A stretch of 64,000 nt of DNA from an uncultured Opitutales bacterium (lineage in GTDB: Bacteria; Verrucomicrobiota; Verrucomicrobiia; Opitutales; Intestinicryptomonadaceae). A model generated the notes under the pieces. That model saw nothing but the letters and a program-made list of their open reading frames with translations, was not told where the DNA came from and did not search any database. Below are positions 54,349 to 63,501 of the stretch, in pieces. The translations under genes and the position numbers were made by a program. Position 1 is the first letter of the stretch; the number at the start of each line of letters is the position of its first letter. The stretch is from positions 1 to 64,000 of the forward strand of contig CALXLK010000006.1 of the NCBI GenBank assembly GCA_944389175.1, given 5' to 3'.

Positions 54349-55344
54349 GTGCAATTTTTAAAAAGAATAGGAATCGATCCCTTTATTGTGGCGTTGTTCG
54401 CCGCAATTTTTTTGGCGTGGCTGCAGCCGGATATCGGGCGCGCCAGAGAGCCTTTCGGATTGGGTGACGCGGCCAACTGGGGGGTGAGTTTCATCTTCTT
54501 TTTCTACGGCCTGCGCCTAACCCGCCAAAAGCTCCTCAACGGCCTTAAAAACGTTAAGCTGCATGTGCTGGTGCACGTGTCGACTTTCGTGGTGTTTCCG
54601 CTTATCGTGCTCGGGGCGATGTGGCTTTTCGGCGGCTTCGACAAGTCGGGCACGCTCTATTACATATGGATAGGCTCGTTTTTTCTCGCCACGCTCCCCT
54701 CGACGGTGTCGTCGTCGGTGGTGATGGTGTCCATAGCCGGCGGAAATCTGCCTGCGGCCATTTTTAACGCCAGCATATCGAGCATGATCGGCGTTTTTTT
54801 GACGCCGCTTTGGATGGGCATATTCATGGACAACATATCCGGCTCGAACGATCTCGCCGACGTGATTGTAAAGCTTATCTTTCAAGTCTTGGTTCCCGTT
54901 TTTGCGGGGTTTTTCCTGAGCGGGCGCTACGGGTGGTTCGCCGAGAAACACAAAAAAGGGCTGCGGTTTTTCGACGAGAGCATAATTGTGCTCATAGTGT
55001 ACACGTCGTTTTGCGACTCGTTCTTCAAGAAGATGTTTGAAGGATTCCCGTTTTCGACAATCCTCGTGTTGTCTGCGTGCATGATAGGCCTGTTCGTGTT
55101 GGCGATGGCGATAGTGTATTTGCTTTGCCGCTTAATGCGCTTCGACAGGGCAGACACAATTACGGCAGTTTTCTGCGGGTCCAAGAAATCGCTCGTCCAC
55201 GGCTCTGTAATGAGCAGAGTATTGTTTGGGGCCAGCCCCATGACGGGCGTTATTCTCCTGCCCACAATGCTCTACCACGCATTTCAGCTGATAATAGTTT
55301 CAATTACCGCAAAAAAAATCGGCCAGGAGCAGTCCGAAAAATAG
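54349..55344 (+). CDS. SBF-like (bile acid:sodium symporter/YfeH) family transporter
   Basis: A 331-aa protein with about nine to ten helices and GTG start. DAANWGVSFIFFFYGLRLTRQ and LFVLAMAIVYLLCRL segments and FCGSKKSLVHGSVMSRVLFG near the C-terminus match the SBF-like/YfeH group (PF13593), not classic ASBT. It likely moves an organic anion across the inner membrane with Na+. Substrate unknown. 22 bases after fabH. Confidence 0.82.
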   Translation: MQFLKRIGIDPFIVALFAAIFLAWLQPDIGRAREPFGLGDAANWGVSFIFFFYGLRLTRQKLLNGLKNVKLHVLVHVSTFVVFPLIVLGAMWLFGGFDKSGTLYYIWIGSFFLATLPSTVSSSVVMVSIAGGNLPAAIFNASISSMIGVFLTPLWMGIFMDNISGSNDLADVIVKLIFQVLVPVFAGFFLSGRYGWFAEKHKKGLRFFDESIIVLIVYTSFCDSFFKKMFEGFPFSTILVLSACMIGLFVLAMAIVYLLCRLMRFDRADTITAVFCGSKKSLVHGSVMSRVLFGASPMTGVILLPTMLYHAFQLIIVSITAKKIGQEQSEK

Positions 55345-55524
55345 ACGGGGGATATTTGCAGGCGTATTATTTTTTTGATCGCGCGGCATGTCCGCCGAGC
55401 CGTTTCCCGCGGCGGATTTTCAAACCGGGCGCGCCCGCCTATGCGTAAAAAAAAAGAAAAAAAGAGCAAAAAAAGCTTGACGATAAGGCGTAAATATTAA
55501 ATTACTTAGTTTTTCTTTAGATAG

Positions 55525-55950
55525 ATGAATACTACAATAGCAAAGAAACAGGAACAGAAGCAGTGGTACGTAGTTGACGCTACGGATCAGGTACTCGGTC
55601 GTCTTGCGGTAAGGATAGCCAATGTGCTGCGCGGCCGTCATAAGGCAATTTATACTCCGAACACTGATTGCGGTGACCATGTGGTTGTTATCAACGCCGA
55701 AAAGGTTCGAGTGACGGGCAAAAAGGAAGACGGCAAAGAATACATGTTCTACAGCGGCTTCGTGGGCGGAGAGAAGTATGTGAAACTTTCCGATATGCGC
55801 GCGCGCCGTCCGGAATTCCTGATAGAGGCTGCCGTAAAAGGCATGCTTCCCAAAAACAAGCTCGCCCGCGACATGTTCTTGAAATTGCACGTCTATGCAG
55901 GTCCCGAGCATCCGCATACCGCGCAGCAACCCAAACCATTTAACTTCTAA
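55525..55950 (+). CDS. rplM: 50S ribosomal protein L13
   Basis: A 141-aa L13. KQWYVVDATDQVLGRLAVRIANVLRG and the C-terminal KLHVYAGPEHPHTAQQPKPF are family hallmarks. It binds 23S rRNA early in 50S assembly. TTGACG lies about 40 bases upstream. Followed after 8 bases by rpsI. Confidence 0.97.
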   Translation: MNTTIAKKQEQKQWYVVDATDQVLGRLAVRIANVLRGRHKAIYTPNTDCGDHVVVINAEKVRVTGKKEDGKEYMFYSGFVGGEKYVKLSDMRARRPEFLIEAAVKGMLPKNKLARDMFLKLHVYAGPEHPHTAQQPKPFNF

Positions 55951-55958
55951 TTATTAAC

Positions 55959-56348
55959 ATGAGCGAAATATTTGCATCGGTAGGTCGTCGCAAAACATCA
56001 GTAGCCAGAGTGCGTCTGACAAAAGGCGAGGGCAAACTCGTAGTCAACAACAAACCCCTCGAAGAATATTGCTATACGGACCATTTGGCCATGTTGGCGC
56101 TGCGTCCTTTGGTCACGACCTCGACGCGCAACGCAGTCGACGCCGATATTACCGTCAAAGGCGGCGGCCCCGTCGGCCAGGCTGGCGCAATCAGCCATGC
56201 ATTGGCAAGGGCTTTGGAAAAGATGGATTCTTCGCTTAGAGCGGCACTCAAGGCCGAAGGCCTGATGACCAGAGACCCGCGTTCCAAGGAACGTAAGAAG
56301 TCTGGCCAGCCCGGCGCCCGCAAGCGCTTCCAGTTCTCTAAACGTTAA
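55959..56348 (+). CDS. rpsI: 30S ribosomal protein S9
   Basis: A 129-aa S9. SVGRRKTSVARVRLTKGEG at the N-terminus and the invariant C-terminal tail KKSGQPGARKRFQFSKR whose last residues contact the P-site tRNA. Standard rplM-rpsI pair. Confidence 0.97.
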   Translation: MSEIFASVGRRKTSVARVRLTKGEGKLVVNNKPLEEYCYTDHLAMLALRPLVTTSTRNAVDADITVKGGGPVGQAGAISHALARALEKMDSSLRAALKAEGLMTRDPRSKERKKSGQPGARKRFQFSKR

Positions 56349-56625
56349 TCGCTTTGCGAATTTTACACTGGAGCCCTTCCGCGCTTGGAGCGGTGGGGCT
56401 TTTGTGTTTCATCGGATCCCACTATCTTTTTGCTGTTCTTTTGGCATTGTTTTTACCCTTCCGGCGCTCCGGTTTAGCGCGGCGGTTCGCCGAGCGCAAG
56501 ACTGCGCCAAATAAGCTTGATTTGCGCGGCTGTCGGGCCGTAAAATGGACTCTCTTTTTTTGCGGCGCAACTATGGCTGGCTCGTCTGCGGTTTGCCCGG
56601 AATAACGACAAAATTTTTACATAAA

Positions 56626-57657
56626 ATGAAAACTAAAATAGGCATAGTTGGCGCTTCCGGATATGCGGGCGTCGAAATTGTAAAACTGATAGCGCGCCAC
56701 CCGAATGTGGAGCTTGGCTGCGTTACATCGAGGAGCCTGGCGGGCACGCCCGTGGCCGAGGCTATGCCGTCGCTTACGCACCTTCTGCCCGAGGGGTTCA
56801 AGTTTGAGCAGTCTACGCCGGAGTCGGTTGCGGCCATGCAGGATATATCCGTATGGTTTTTGGCTTTGCCGCACGGGGCGGCGGCAGAGTACGCGCGCGC
56901 GCTTATAGCGGCGGGCAAGAAGGTGATCGACTTATCCGCCGACTTCCGCCTGCATTCGCTCGACATATACAAAGAGTATTACAAAGAGGATCACAAGGCG
57001 CCCGAGCTTTTAAAACTCGGCAAATACGTCATTGCGGAACTTTTCCCCGTATCTGGTGAAGACAAGCTCATAGCCTGCGCCGGCTGTTATCCGACGAGCA
57101 TTTTGCTGCCGTTGATTCCCCTCATGAGGGAAGGGGCAGTCGGCCTGGAGCACATAGTAATAGACAGCTACAGCGGCGTATCCGGCGCCGGGAAAAAGAG
57201 CGACTTGGCCTATGCGTATAGCGAGCGCAACGAGAGCGCCAAGGCCTACGGCTTGCCGAAGCACCGGCACAATTCGGAGATAGAGGAGGAGCTTTCCATA
57301 GCTGCCGGGCGCACTGTCGTCGTGCAGTTTAACCCGCACTTGGCGCCAATGACGCGCGGAATTTCCACCACAATCACAATTCCGGCAAAGTACGATGGGG
57401 TGGATAAAATATACGATATTTGGCAAAAATACTACGGGGGAAGGCCGTTTGTAAAAATTCTTAAGAGCGGGCGGTTCCCCGACACGCTGCACGTATGCGG
57501 TACAAACCGCTGCGACATGTCTGCCGTGTACGATCCGCGTACGAAAAACCTGGTCATATGCAGCGTGATAGACAACATAGTCAAGGGCGCCAGCGGCCAG
57601 GCCGTCCAAATAATGAATTTAATGCTGGGCTTCGACGAAACGGCGGGCCTGCTATAA
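56626..57657 (+). CDS. argC: N-acetyl-gamma-glutamyl-phosphate reductase
   Basis: About 343 aa from MKTKIGIVGASGYAGVEIV (an in-frame ATG 81 bases upstream adds a non-family tail). NADPH-binding VGASGYAG at the N-terminus and catalytic Cys in IACAGCYPTSILLPL. SGAGKK and HRHNSEIEEEL are conserved. Third step of arginine synthesis. First gene of argC-argJ-argB-argD-argF-argG. Confidence 0.96.
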   Translation: MKTKIGIVGASGYAGVEIVKLIARHPNVELGCVTSRSLAGTPVAEAMPSLTHLLPEGFKFEQSTPESVAAMQDISVWFLALPHGAAAEYARALIAAGKKVIDLSADFRLHSLDIYKEYYKEDHKAPELLKLGKYVIAELFPVSGEDKLIACAGCYPTSILLPLIPLMREGAVGLEHIVIDSYSGVSGAGKKSDLAYAYSERNESAKAYGLPKHRHNSEIEEELSIAAGRTVVVQFNPHLAPMTRGISTTITIPAKYDGVDKIYDIWQKYYGGRPFVKILKSGRFPDTLHVCGTNRCDMSAVYDPRTKNLVICSVIDNIVKGASGQAVQIMNLMLGFDETAGLL

Positions 57658-57675
57658 TAATTTAGATTATAAAAC

Positions 57676-58914
57676 ATGGAAAAAAATTATAAGATAGACG
57701 TAGTTGAAGATGTCGCCGGGATTACTGTAGTAAAGGGCTTCCGCGCGGGGGCTGCCGCCTGCGACATCAGAAACAAGAACGATTTTGACCGCCTTGATAC
57801 GGCCGTAATAGTTTCCGACAATCTGGCTACGGCGGCCGGCGTGTTCACCACAAACGACGTGAAAGCCGCGCCGGTTCTCACAGACATAGCCAATCTCGAC
57901 CGCACGACGAAGGTTCGCGCGATAGTCGCAAACAGCGGAAACGCCAATGCGTGCACGGGGGATCGCGGCATGGAAGACGCCCGCCGCACCTGCGAATTTC
58001 TCGCCGAAAAGCTCGGCGTTGAGGCCAAGCAGGTTTTGGTGTGCTCCACCGGCAGAATCGGCGAATTTATGCCGATGGACAAGCTCTTTAAGGGCATTGA
58101 GGGGGCGCTCGGTAGCCTTTCGGATTCTGCCGAGAGCGCATCTGCGGCCGCGCGGGCCATAATGACAAGCGATACGCGCCCGAAAACGGTGCAGGTCGAC
58201 GTCGAGTTCAACGGAAAGAAGATAAGGCTAGCCGGCATGGCCAAAGGCGCGGGCATGATAGAGCCGAATATGGCCACGATGCTGGCGTTCATAGTTTGCG
58301 ACGCCGTGATTTCCCAGAGCCTGCTCAAAGAGTGCCTAAAGTTTGCCGCTAACAAATCCTTCAACAGGATAACCGTCGACGGAGACATGAGCACAAACGA
58401 TACCGTTTTGTGCATGTGCAACGGCTCGAGCAAAGTTGAGATTTTGGAGAGCGACGCCGACTCGATAATGGCTTTCCGCAAAGGTTTGCTCGAAGTTTCA
58501 AAGGCTCTGGCGCGAAAGATTGTAGGCGACGGCGAGAAGATTACGAAGGTGGTGGAGGTCCACGTTTGCGGGGCCAAGACTGAAGGGCAGGCTGAAAAAA
58601 TTTGCCGCAGCATAGGGAACTCTCTGCTGGTGAAATCGTCCTGGTTCGGGGAGGATCCCAACTGGGGGAGAATAACCGATTCGGCCGGGTACGCGCGCAC
58701 GGGTATAAAGCTCGAGAAGATAGACCTCGATTACGACGGAATCCCCGTTTTGAAAGCCGGGCAGCCCGTCGCCGAAAACAAGCCGCTTTGGAAAAAGGCC
58801 GTCTCGAAAAAGACTTTCACAATAAACTTAAACCTAAATCTCGGGCAGGCCGAAGAGACGATTTTGGCCTCGGACCTCACCGAGGGGTACGTCAATTTTA
58901 ACAAGGGCGAATAG
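57676..58914 (+). CDS. argJ: Glutamate N-acetyltransferase (bifunctional ArgJ)
   Basis: A 412-aa ArgJ. The precursor self-cleaves before Thr201 in KGAGMIEPNMATMLAFI, making the two subunits. It transfers acetyl from N-acetylornithine to glutamate, allowing the cyclic pathway. EDPNWGRI and TNDTVLC segments are conserved. Whether it also uses acetyl-CoA cannot be told. Confidence 0.96.
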   Translation: MEKNYKIDVVEDVAGITVVKGFRAGAAACDIRNKNDFDRLDTAVIVSDNLATAAGVFTTNDVKAAPVLTDIANLDRTTKVRAIVANSGNANACTGDRGMEDARRTCEFLAEKLGVEAKQVLVCSTGRIGEFMPMDKLFKGIEGALGSLSDSAESASAAARAIMTSDTRPKTVQVDVEFNGKKIRLAGMAKGAGMIEPNMATMLAFIVCDAVISQSLLKECLKFAANKSFNRITVDGDMSTNDTVLCMCNGSSKVEILESDADSIMAFRKGLLEVSKALARKIVGDGEKITKVVEVHVCGAKTEGQAEKICRSIGNSLLVKSSWFGEDPNWGRITDSAGYARTGIKLEKIDLDYDGIPVLKAGQPVAENKPLWKKAVSKKTFTINLNLNLGQAEETILASDLTEGYVNFNKGE

Positions 58915-58927
58915 GGCCCTGCGCGAA

Positions 58928-59833
58928 ATGAATCTTGAAGAAATAACGAGAAAGGCCGATGTGCTCACCGAGGCGCTTCCGTATGTGCGGCGCTTCAGGA
59001 ACTCGGTGTTTGTGGTTAAATACGGCGGGGCGTTTATGGACGATCCGAATCCGGACATAAGGGCGCGTGTTGCAAGGGATATAGCGTTCCTGGCGGCCGT
59101 CGGCATAAACGTTGTCGTAGTCCACGGGGGCGGCAAGGCGATAAGCAGAGCCATGGCAAAAAGCGGGCTCAAACCCGAATTTAAAAACGGAATGAGGGTC
59201 ACGGACGGGAAAACCGTCAAGATTGTCGAGGACGTCCTCAACAACGAAGTGAACGCAGAAATTTGCAAGATGCTCTCCGACCAGGGCTGCGCGGCCGTTT
59301 CCGTGCGCGGCAACGATGTCTTTAAGTGCAAAAAGCATTTCAGCACCGACGCCGAGGGCAACGCTTCGGATATCGGGTATGTCGGCGAGGTGACCTCGTT
59401 TGATTCCTCGAAAATTTTGGCTCTGCTTGCAGCCGGCAAGACGCCCGTTATATCTCCCATTGCAATCGGAGAGGACGACGCCCACCCTTACAATACCAAT
59501 GCCGATGTCGCAGCGAGCGCGGCGGCGGGCGCTTTGAAGGCGCGGCGCCTGGTCTTCCTGTGCGATGTTCCCGGCCTCATGCGGGATCCCAAGAACCGCG
59601 CAAGTCTCATACCCCACCTGAAGGTCGCGGAAGTTCCGGCTCTGAAGGCTTCGGGCGTAATAGGCGGGGGCATGATTCCCAAAGTCGACAGCGGCGTGCG
59701 CGCAATCGAAAACGGCGTTCACAGAATCCACTTCATAGACGGATATATGCCCCACAGCCTCCTGCTCGAGATTTTTACAGACCAGGGTATCGGCACGGAA
59801 ATAGTCGGGGAAAAGGCCGATATTAAAAAGTAA
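58928..59833 (+). CDS. argB: Acetylglutamate kinase
   Basis: A 301-aa amino-acid kinase. VVKYGGAFMD and VVVVHGGGKAI at the N-terminus, and LCDVPGLMRDP and IGGGMIPKVDSGVRAI at the C-terminus. Phosphorylates N-acetylglutamate and is probably the arginine-inhibited step; an N-terminal helix (NLEEITRKADVLTEALPYVRRF, shown in part) is typical of the arginine-sensitive type. Confidence 0.96.
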   Translation: MNLEEITRKADVLTEALPYVRRFRNSVFVVKYGGAFMDDPNPDIRARVARDIAFLAAVGINVVVVHGGGKAISRAMAKSGLKPEFKNGMRVTDGKTVKIVEDVLNNEVNAEICKMLSDQGCAAVSVRGNDVFKCKKHFSTDAEGNASDIGYVGEVTSFDSSKILALLAAGKTPVISPIAIGEDDAHPYNTNADVAASAAAGALKARRLVFLCDVPGLMRDPKNRASLIPHLKVAEVPALKASGVIGGGMIPKVDSGVRAIENGVHRIHFIDGYMPHSLLLEIFTDQGIGTEIVGEKADIKK

Positions 59834-59849
59834 CAAAATCTATCTTAAA

Positions 59850-61046
59850 ATGACAACCGTAGAGAAAGCAAAAAAGTACGCCATGCCCAATTTCGGCGAG
59901 AGAGACTTCGTTGTGGAATCGGGCAAGGGCTGCTATATTTTCGACGAAAAAGGCAGAAAATACCTCGATTTCGGCGCGGGGATAGCCGTCGCCAGCCTGG
60001 GGCACGCCAATGCGCGCTGGCTTAAGGCGCTGGCGGGGCAGGCGGCGAAAATATCGCACTGCAGCAATCTGTATCTGACAAAGCCCAATGCCGATCTTTG
60101 CCAGGCGCTGGTGCAGCGGATAGGTCCGGGCAAGGTGATGATGTGCAATTCGGGCACGGAGGCCAACGAGGCCCTTATCAAGGCCGCGCGCCTGCGCGGG
60201 TTGTCGGTCAGCGGCAAAGAGGGGGCAAAGAGCCGCATTATAACTGCAATTAACGGTTTTCACGGCAGGACGCTCGGAGCCGTCGCCGCTACGGCCCAGT
60301 ACAAGATACAGCACGGCTTTGAACCGCTTTTGCAGGGCTTCTCGTACGGGGAGTTTAACAATCTTGAAAGTTTTGCAAAGCTCATGGGCGACGACGTTGC
60401 AGCTATACTTGTCGAGCCCGTCCAGGGCGAGAGCGGCGTCACGCCCGCGACAAAGGAATTTTTGAAAGGCCTCAGGGCGCTTGCCGACAAGTACAACGCG
60501 ATGCTGCTCTTTGACGAAGTCCAGTGCGGTTTCGCGCGCTCTGGGAAATTCTTGGCTTGCCAGAAATACGGCGTAAAGCCCGACGGCGTTTCCATGGCCA
60601 AGGGTCTTGGAGGTTCGTTTCCAATCGGGGCGGTATGGCTGGCCAAGCCCTATCAAGACGTTTTTACGCCCGGGACGCACGGGACTACGTTCGGGGGAAA
60701 TCCCCTGGCGTGCGCGGTCGCCCTGGCCACGATAGCGGAAGTCGACTCCAAAAAACTCGAGGCCAATGCCTCGAGCATGGGCGCGCTTCTGTCCCGTGGG
60801 CTGCGGGCCTTGGTGAAAAAATATCCCGACAAGTTGGAGTGCGAACGCGGGCTCGGCCTTATGAGGGCGGCTATATTCAAGCCGGAGTATAAAAATACCG
60901 AGGTTTGCGCAAAGCTCAGGGAAAACGGCCTTATTCTCATTCCCTCCGGGGCCAACGGATTGCGCTTTTTGCCGCCGCTTAACATAAAGGCCGCAGATGT
61001 AAACAAGGCGCTTAAAATTTTCGAATCAACATTGGAAAAATTGTAA
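59850..61046 (+). CDS. argD: Acetylornithine aminotransferase
   Basis: A 398-aa class III transaminase. PLP lysine lies in VSMAKGLGGSFPIGA; LLFDEVQCGFARSGK and GTHGTTFGGNPLACAVA are conserved. It converts N-acetylglutamate semialdehyde to N-acetylornithine and may also serve lysine synthesis. Confidence 0.95.
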   Translation: MTTVEKAKKYAMPNFGERDFVVESGKGCYIFDEKGRKYLDFGAGIAVASLGHANARWLKALAGQAAKISHCSNLYLTKPNADLCQALVQRIGPGKVMMCNSGTEANEALIKAARLRGLSVSGKEGAKSRIITAINGFHGRTLGAVAATAQYKIQHGFEPLLQGFSYGEFNNLESFAKLMGDDVAAILVEPVQGESGVTPATKEFLKGLRALADKYNAMLLFDEVQCGFARSGKFLACQKYGVKPDGVSMAKGLGGSFPIGAVWLAKPYQDVFTPGTHGTTFGGNPLACAVALATIAEVDSKKLEANASSMGALLSRGLRALVKKYPDKLECERGLGLMRAAIFKPEYKNTEVCAKLRENGLILIPSGANGLRFLPPLNIKAADVNKALKIFESTLEKL

Positions 61047-61051
61047 TAAAG

Positions 61052-62008
61052 ATGGTACGTTCATTCTTAAAAGACACCGATTTTACTCCGCTCGAAGCCG
61101 CGGAAATATTCGAACTTGCCGCGCGCTACAAGGCCACGCGCTCGGCCGGCATAATAGATGTTCTGAACTCCCAGAGCTGGGGCGTTCTATTTTACAAAAA
61201 AAGCACGCGCACGCGCTTGTCTTTCGAGGCGGGTCTTTACGAGCTCGGCGGCCACCCGATGGTAATGTATGCGGACGACCTGCAGATATCCCGCGGCGAG
61301 ACTATAGAAGATACGGCGCGCATAATGGGGCGTTTCCTCCACGGCCTTGTCATTAGGACTTTCGGGCAGGATATTGTTGAGAAGTTCGCCAAATATTCCG
61401 GGATACCGGTTGTCAACGCCCTCACGGATCTTTTGCATCCCTGCCAGAGCTATACCGACATGTTTACCATGACTGAATTCTTCAGCCAGGGCAAGGCCAA
61501 TCCGGAATCGATAAAGGGCAAAAAATTTGTCTTTTACGGAGACACGGCGTGCAACATGGCCTACTCGCTGGCGCTTGCCGGAGCCATGTTCGGGGTGGAG
61601 GTCGTCCTTTGCGGCCCCGAAGAGTTTAGGCCTGCGCCCATTTTGGACGAGCTCTTCAGCGAGGTTAATTTGACGCCGACATGGTCGTTTACGTCGGATC
61701 CCATCGAGGCGGCGCGCGGGGCCAACGTGCTATACACCGACGTGTGGGTGAGCATGGGCAAAGAGGAGGAAAAGGCCCAGCGCATTAAGACTATGTCGCC
61801 GTACCAGGTAAATATGGATCTCTTTAAAGTCGCCGACAGGGGTGCGTACTTCATGCACTGTTTGCCTGCCCACGCCGGCGAAGAGGTCTCCCAGGAGGTG
61901 CTTGATAGCCCGCGCAGCATAGTCTTCGACCAGGCGGAGAACCGCCTGCACGTCCAGAAGGCCATAGTAAGCTACCTCGTGAAGAAAAACAGGCAGCTTG
62001 GCAAGTAA
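61052..62008 (+). CDS. argF: Ornithine carbamoyltransferase
   Basis: A 318-aa OTCase. Carbamoyl phosphate site KKSTRTRLSFEAGLYELGG, HPCQSYTDMFTM, and C-terminal HCLPAHAGEEVS with the catalytic Cys. Makes citrulline. Six bases after argD. Confidence 0.95.
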   Translation: MVRSFLKDTDFTPLEAAEIFELAARYKATRSAGIIDVLNSQSWGVLFYKKSTRTRLSFEAGLYELGGHPMVMYADDLQISRGETIEDTARIMGRFLHGLVIRTFGQDIVEKFAKYSGIPVVNALTDLLHPCQSYTDMFTMTEFFSQGKANPESIKGKKFVFYGDTACNMAYSLALAGAMFGVEVVLCGPEEFRPAPILDELFSEVNLTPTWSFTSDPIEAARGANVLYTDVWVSMGKEEEKAQRIKTMSPYQVNMDLFKVADRGAYFMHCLPAHAGEEVSQEVLDSPRSIVFDQAENRLHVQKAIVSYLVKKNRQLGK

Positions 62009-62069
62009 AGCTTTACAAGGGGAAAAAAAGGCTTAGAAGTAGTATTTATCAAACTTTTAAGGGAATAAA

Positions 62070-63329
62070 ATGAAAGTAGTATTAGCATATTCGGGTGGCT
62101 TGGACACCTCGGTTATCGTAAAGTGGATTAAGGATCGCTTCAATGCTGAAGTGATCACGTTCGCCGCCGACGTCGGTCAGGGCGAAGAGCTTTCGGGGCT
62201 GGCTCAGAAGGCGAAAGCCACGGGCGCTTCCGCGCACTATACGGTCGACCTTAAAGACGAATTTGTCTCGGACTTCATATATCCGATGATTCGGGCAAAC
62301 GCCATTTACGAGGGTCAGTATTATTTGGGAACGTCGATAGCGCGCCCGCTCATTGCCAAGGTGCAGGTTGAGATTGCGCGCAAGGAAAAAGCCGACGCAG
62401 TCGCGCACGGGGCGACGGGCAAGGGAAACGACCAGTGCCGCTTCGAAATTTCCTACGGTGCGCTGGCTCCCGACCTTCAGATAATATCGCCTTGGAGAAT
62501 GGCCGACTTCCGCGAAGCATTCCCGGGCCGCAGTGAAATGATAGAGTACTGCCGCAAACACAACATCAACGTTCAGGCTTCGGCCAAGAAACCGTACTCT
62601 ATGGACAGAAACATGCTCCACATATCGTACGAGGCCGGCATTCTCGAAGATCCGTGGTTCGACCCGACGGTGCCCGAAAACAAGGATATGTTCAAGACGA
62701 CCGTCGCTCCCGAGGACGCTCCCGACAAGCCGACGTATCTGGAGCTCGAGTTTGAAAACGGCGATTGTGTGGCCATAGACGGCGTTCGCATGAAGCCCTC
62801 CGAAGTTCTTATGAGGCTCAATAAAATCGGCGGCGAAAACGGCATAGGCAGAGTCGACATAGTTGAGAATCGTTTTGTGGGCATGAAAAGCCGCGGCGTT
62901 TATGAGACTCCGGGCGGGACTATTTTGGAATTTGCCCACCGCAATATGGAAACGCTTACGATGGACAGGGAACTGATGCATCTGCGCGATTCTCTCATAC
63001 CCAAATATGCCGAGTTGATTTACAACGGTTTCTGGTACGCTCCCGAGCGCGAGGCGCTGCAGGCGTTTATCGACAAGAGCCAGGACACCGTCACCGGCAC
63101 GGTCCGCATCAAGCTTTACAAGGGCAACCTCACATGCGTCGGCAGAAAGAGCCCGTTGAGCCTCTACGATGCGAACATCGCAAGCATGGAGGGTGTCAAG
63201 AGCGAATACAACCAGGACGACGCCACCGGCTTTATCAAGCTTCAGGCTCTGCGCCTGCGCCAACGCGCGCGCAAGCAGGGCGTAAGCGACAAGATCTTTG
63301 CGGCCAAGAGCATGCTCGTTCGCGAATAG
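62070..63329 (+). CDS. argG: Argininosuccinate synthase
   Basis: A 419-aa class I ArgG. PP-loop [17 protein letters not shown] at the N-terminus, [16 protein letters not shown], and the C-terminal dimer segment. It joins citrulline and aspartate. argH, which would cleave the product, is not in the window. 61 bases after argF. Confidence 0.96.
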   Translation: MKVVLAYSGGLDTSVIVKWIKDRFNAEVITFAADVGQGEELSGLAQKAKATGASAHYTVDLKDEFVSDFIYPMIRANAIYEGQYYLGTSIARPLIAKVQVEIARKEKADAVAHGATGKGNDQCRFEISYGALAPDLQIISPWRMADFREAFPGRSEMIEYCRKHNINVQASAKKPYSMDRNMLHISYEAGILEDPWFDPTVPENKDMFKTTVAPEDAPDKPTYLELEFENGDCVAIDGVRMKPSEVLMRLNKIGGENGIGRVDIVENRFVGMKSRGVYETPGGTILEFAHRNMETLTMDRELMHLRDSLIPKYAELIYNGFWYAPEREALQAFIDKSQDTVTGTVRIKLYKGNLTCVGRKSPLSLYDANIASMEGVKSEYNQDDATGFIKLQALRLRQRARKQGVSDKIFAAKSMLVRE

Positions 63330-63336
63330 TTTGCGC

Positions 63337-63402
63337 ATGAAAATTTTAGCCCACATTTTTCTTCTTGCACTCCGACTTCGTTGCGAAGTGGGCGGATGTT
63401 GA
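63337..63402 (+). CDS. leuL: Candidate Leu-rich leader peptide of leuA
   Basis: A 21-codon frame MKILAHIFLLALRLRC...: five Leu codons in 21 (TTA, CTT, CTT, CTC, CTT), clustered within residues 4-14. It begins seven bases after argG and is followed by hairpin 63372-63392 and a terminator just before leuA, the layout of a leucine attenuator. No clear Shine-Dalgarno is present, so it may be chance. Inference. Confidence 0.4.
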   Translation: MKILAHIFLLALRLRCEVGGC

Positions 63403-63440
63403 TGTGGAATCGAACTGAAAATTTTTAGCGTTTAAGCAGG

Positions 63441-63479
63441 GCACGATTTCACGTTAAAATGTAAATCGTGCTTTTTTTT
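63441..63479 (+). terminator. Terminator between argG and leuA, possible attenuator
   Basis: 9-bp stem GCACGATTT/AAATCGTGC, 13-base loop, T8. It ends 22 bases before leuA and so is either the arg operon terminator or an attenuator for leuA. Confidence 0.9.
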
Positions 63480-63501
63480 AACAGAACCGAAGGGATTTTA
63501 T

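Noticed and set aside
63402..63416. GTGGAATCGAACTG resembling a minus-strand tRNA T-arm
   Set aside because: No matching acceptor, D or anticodon arms in the surrounding bases.
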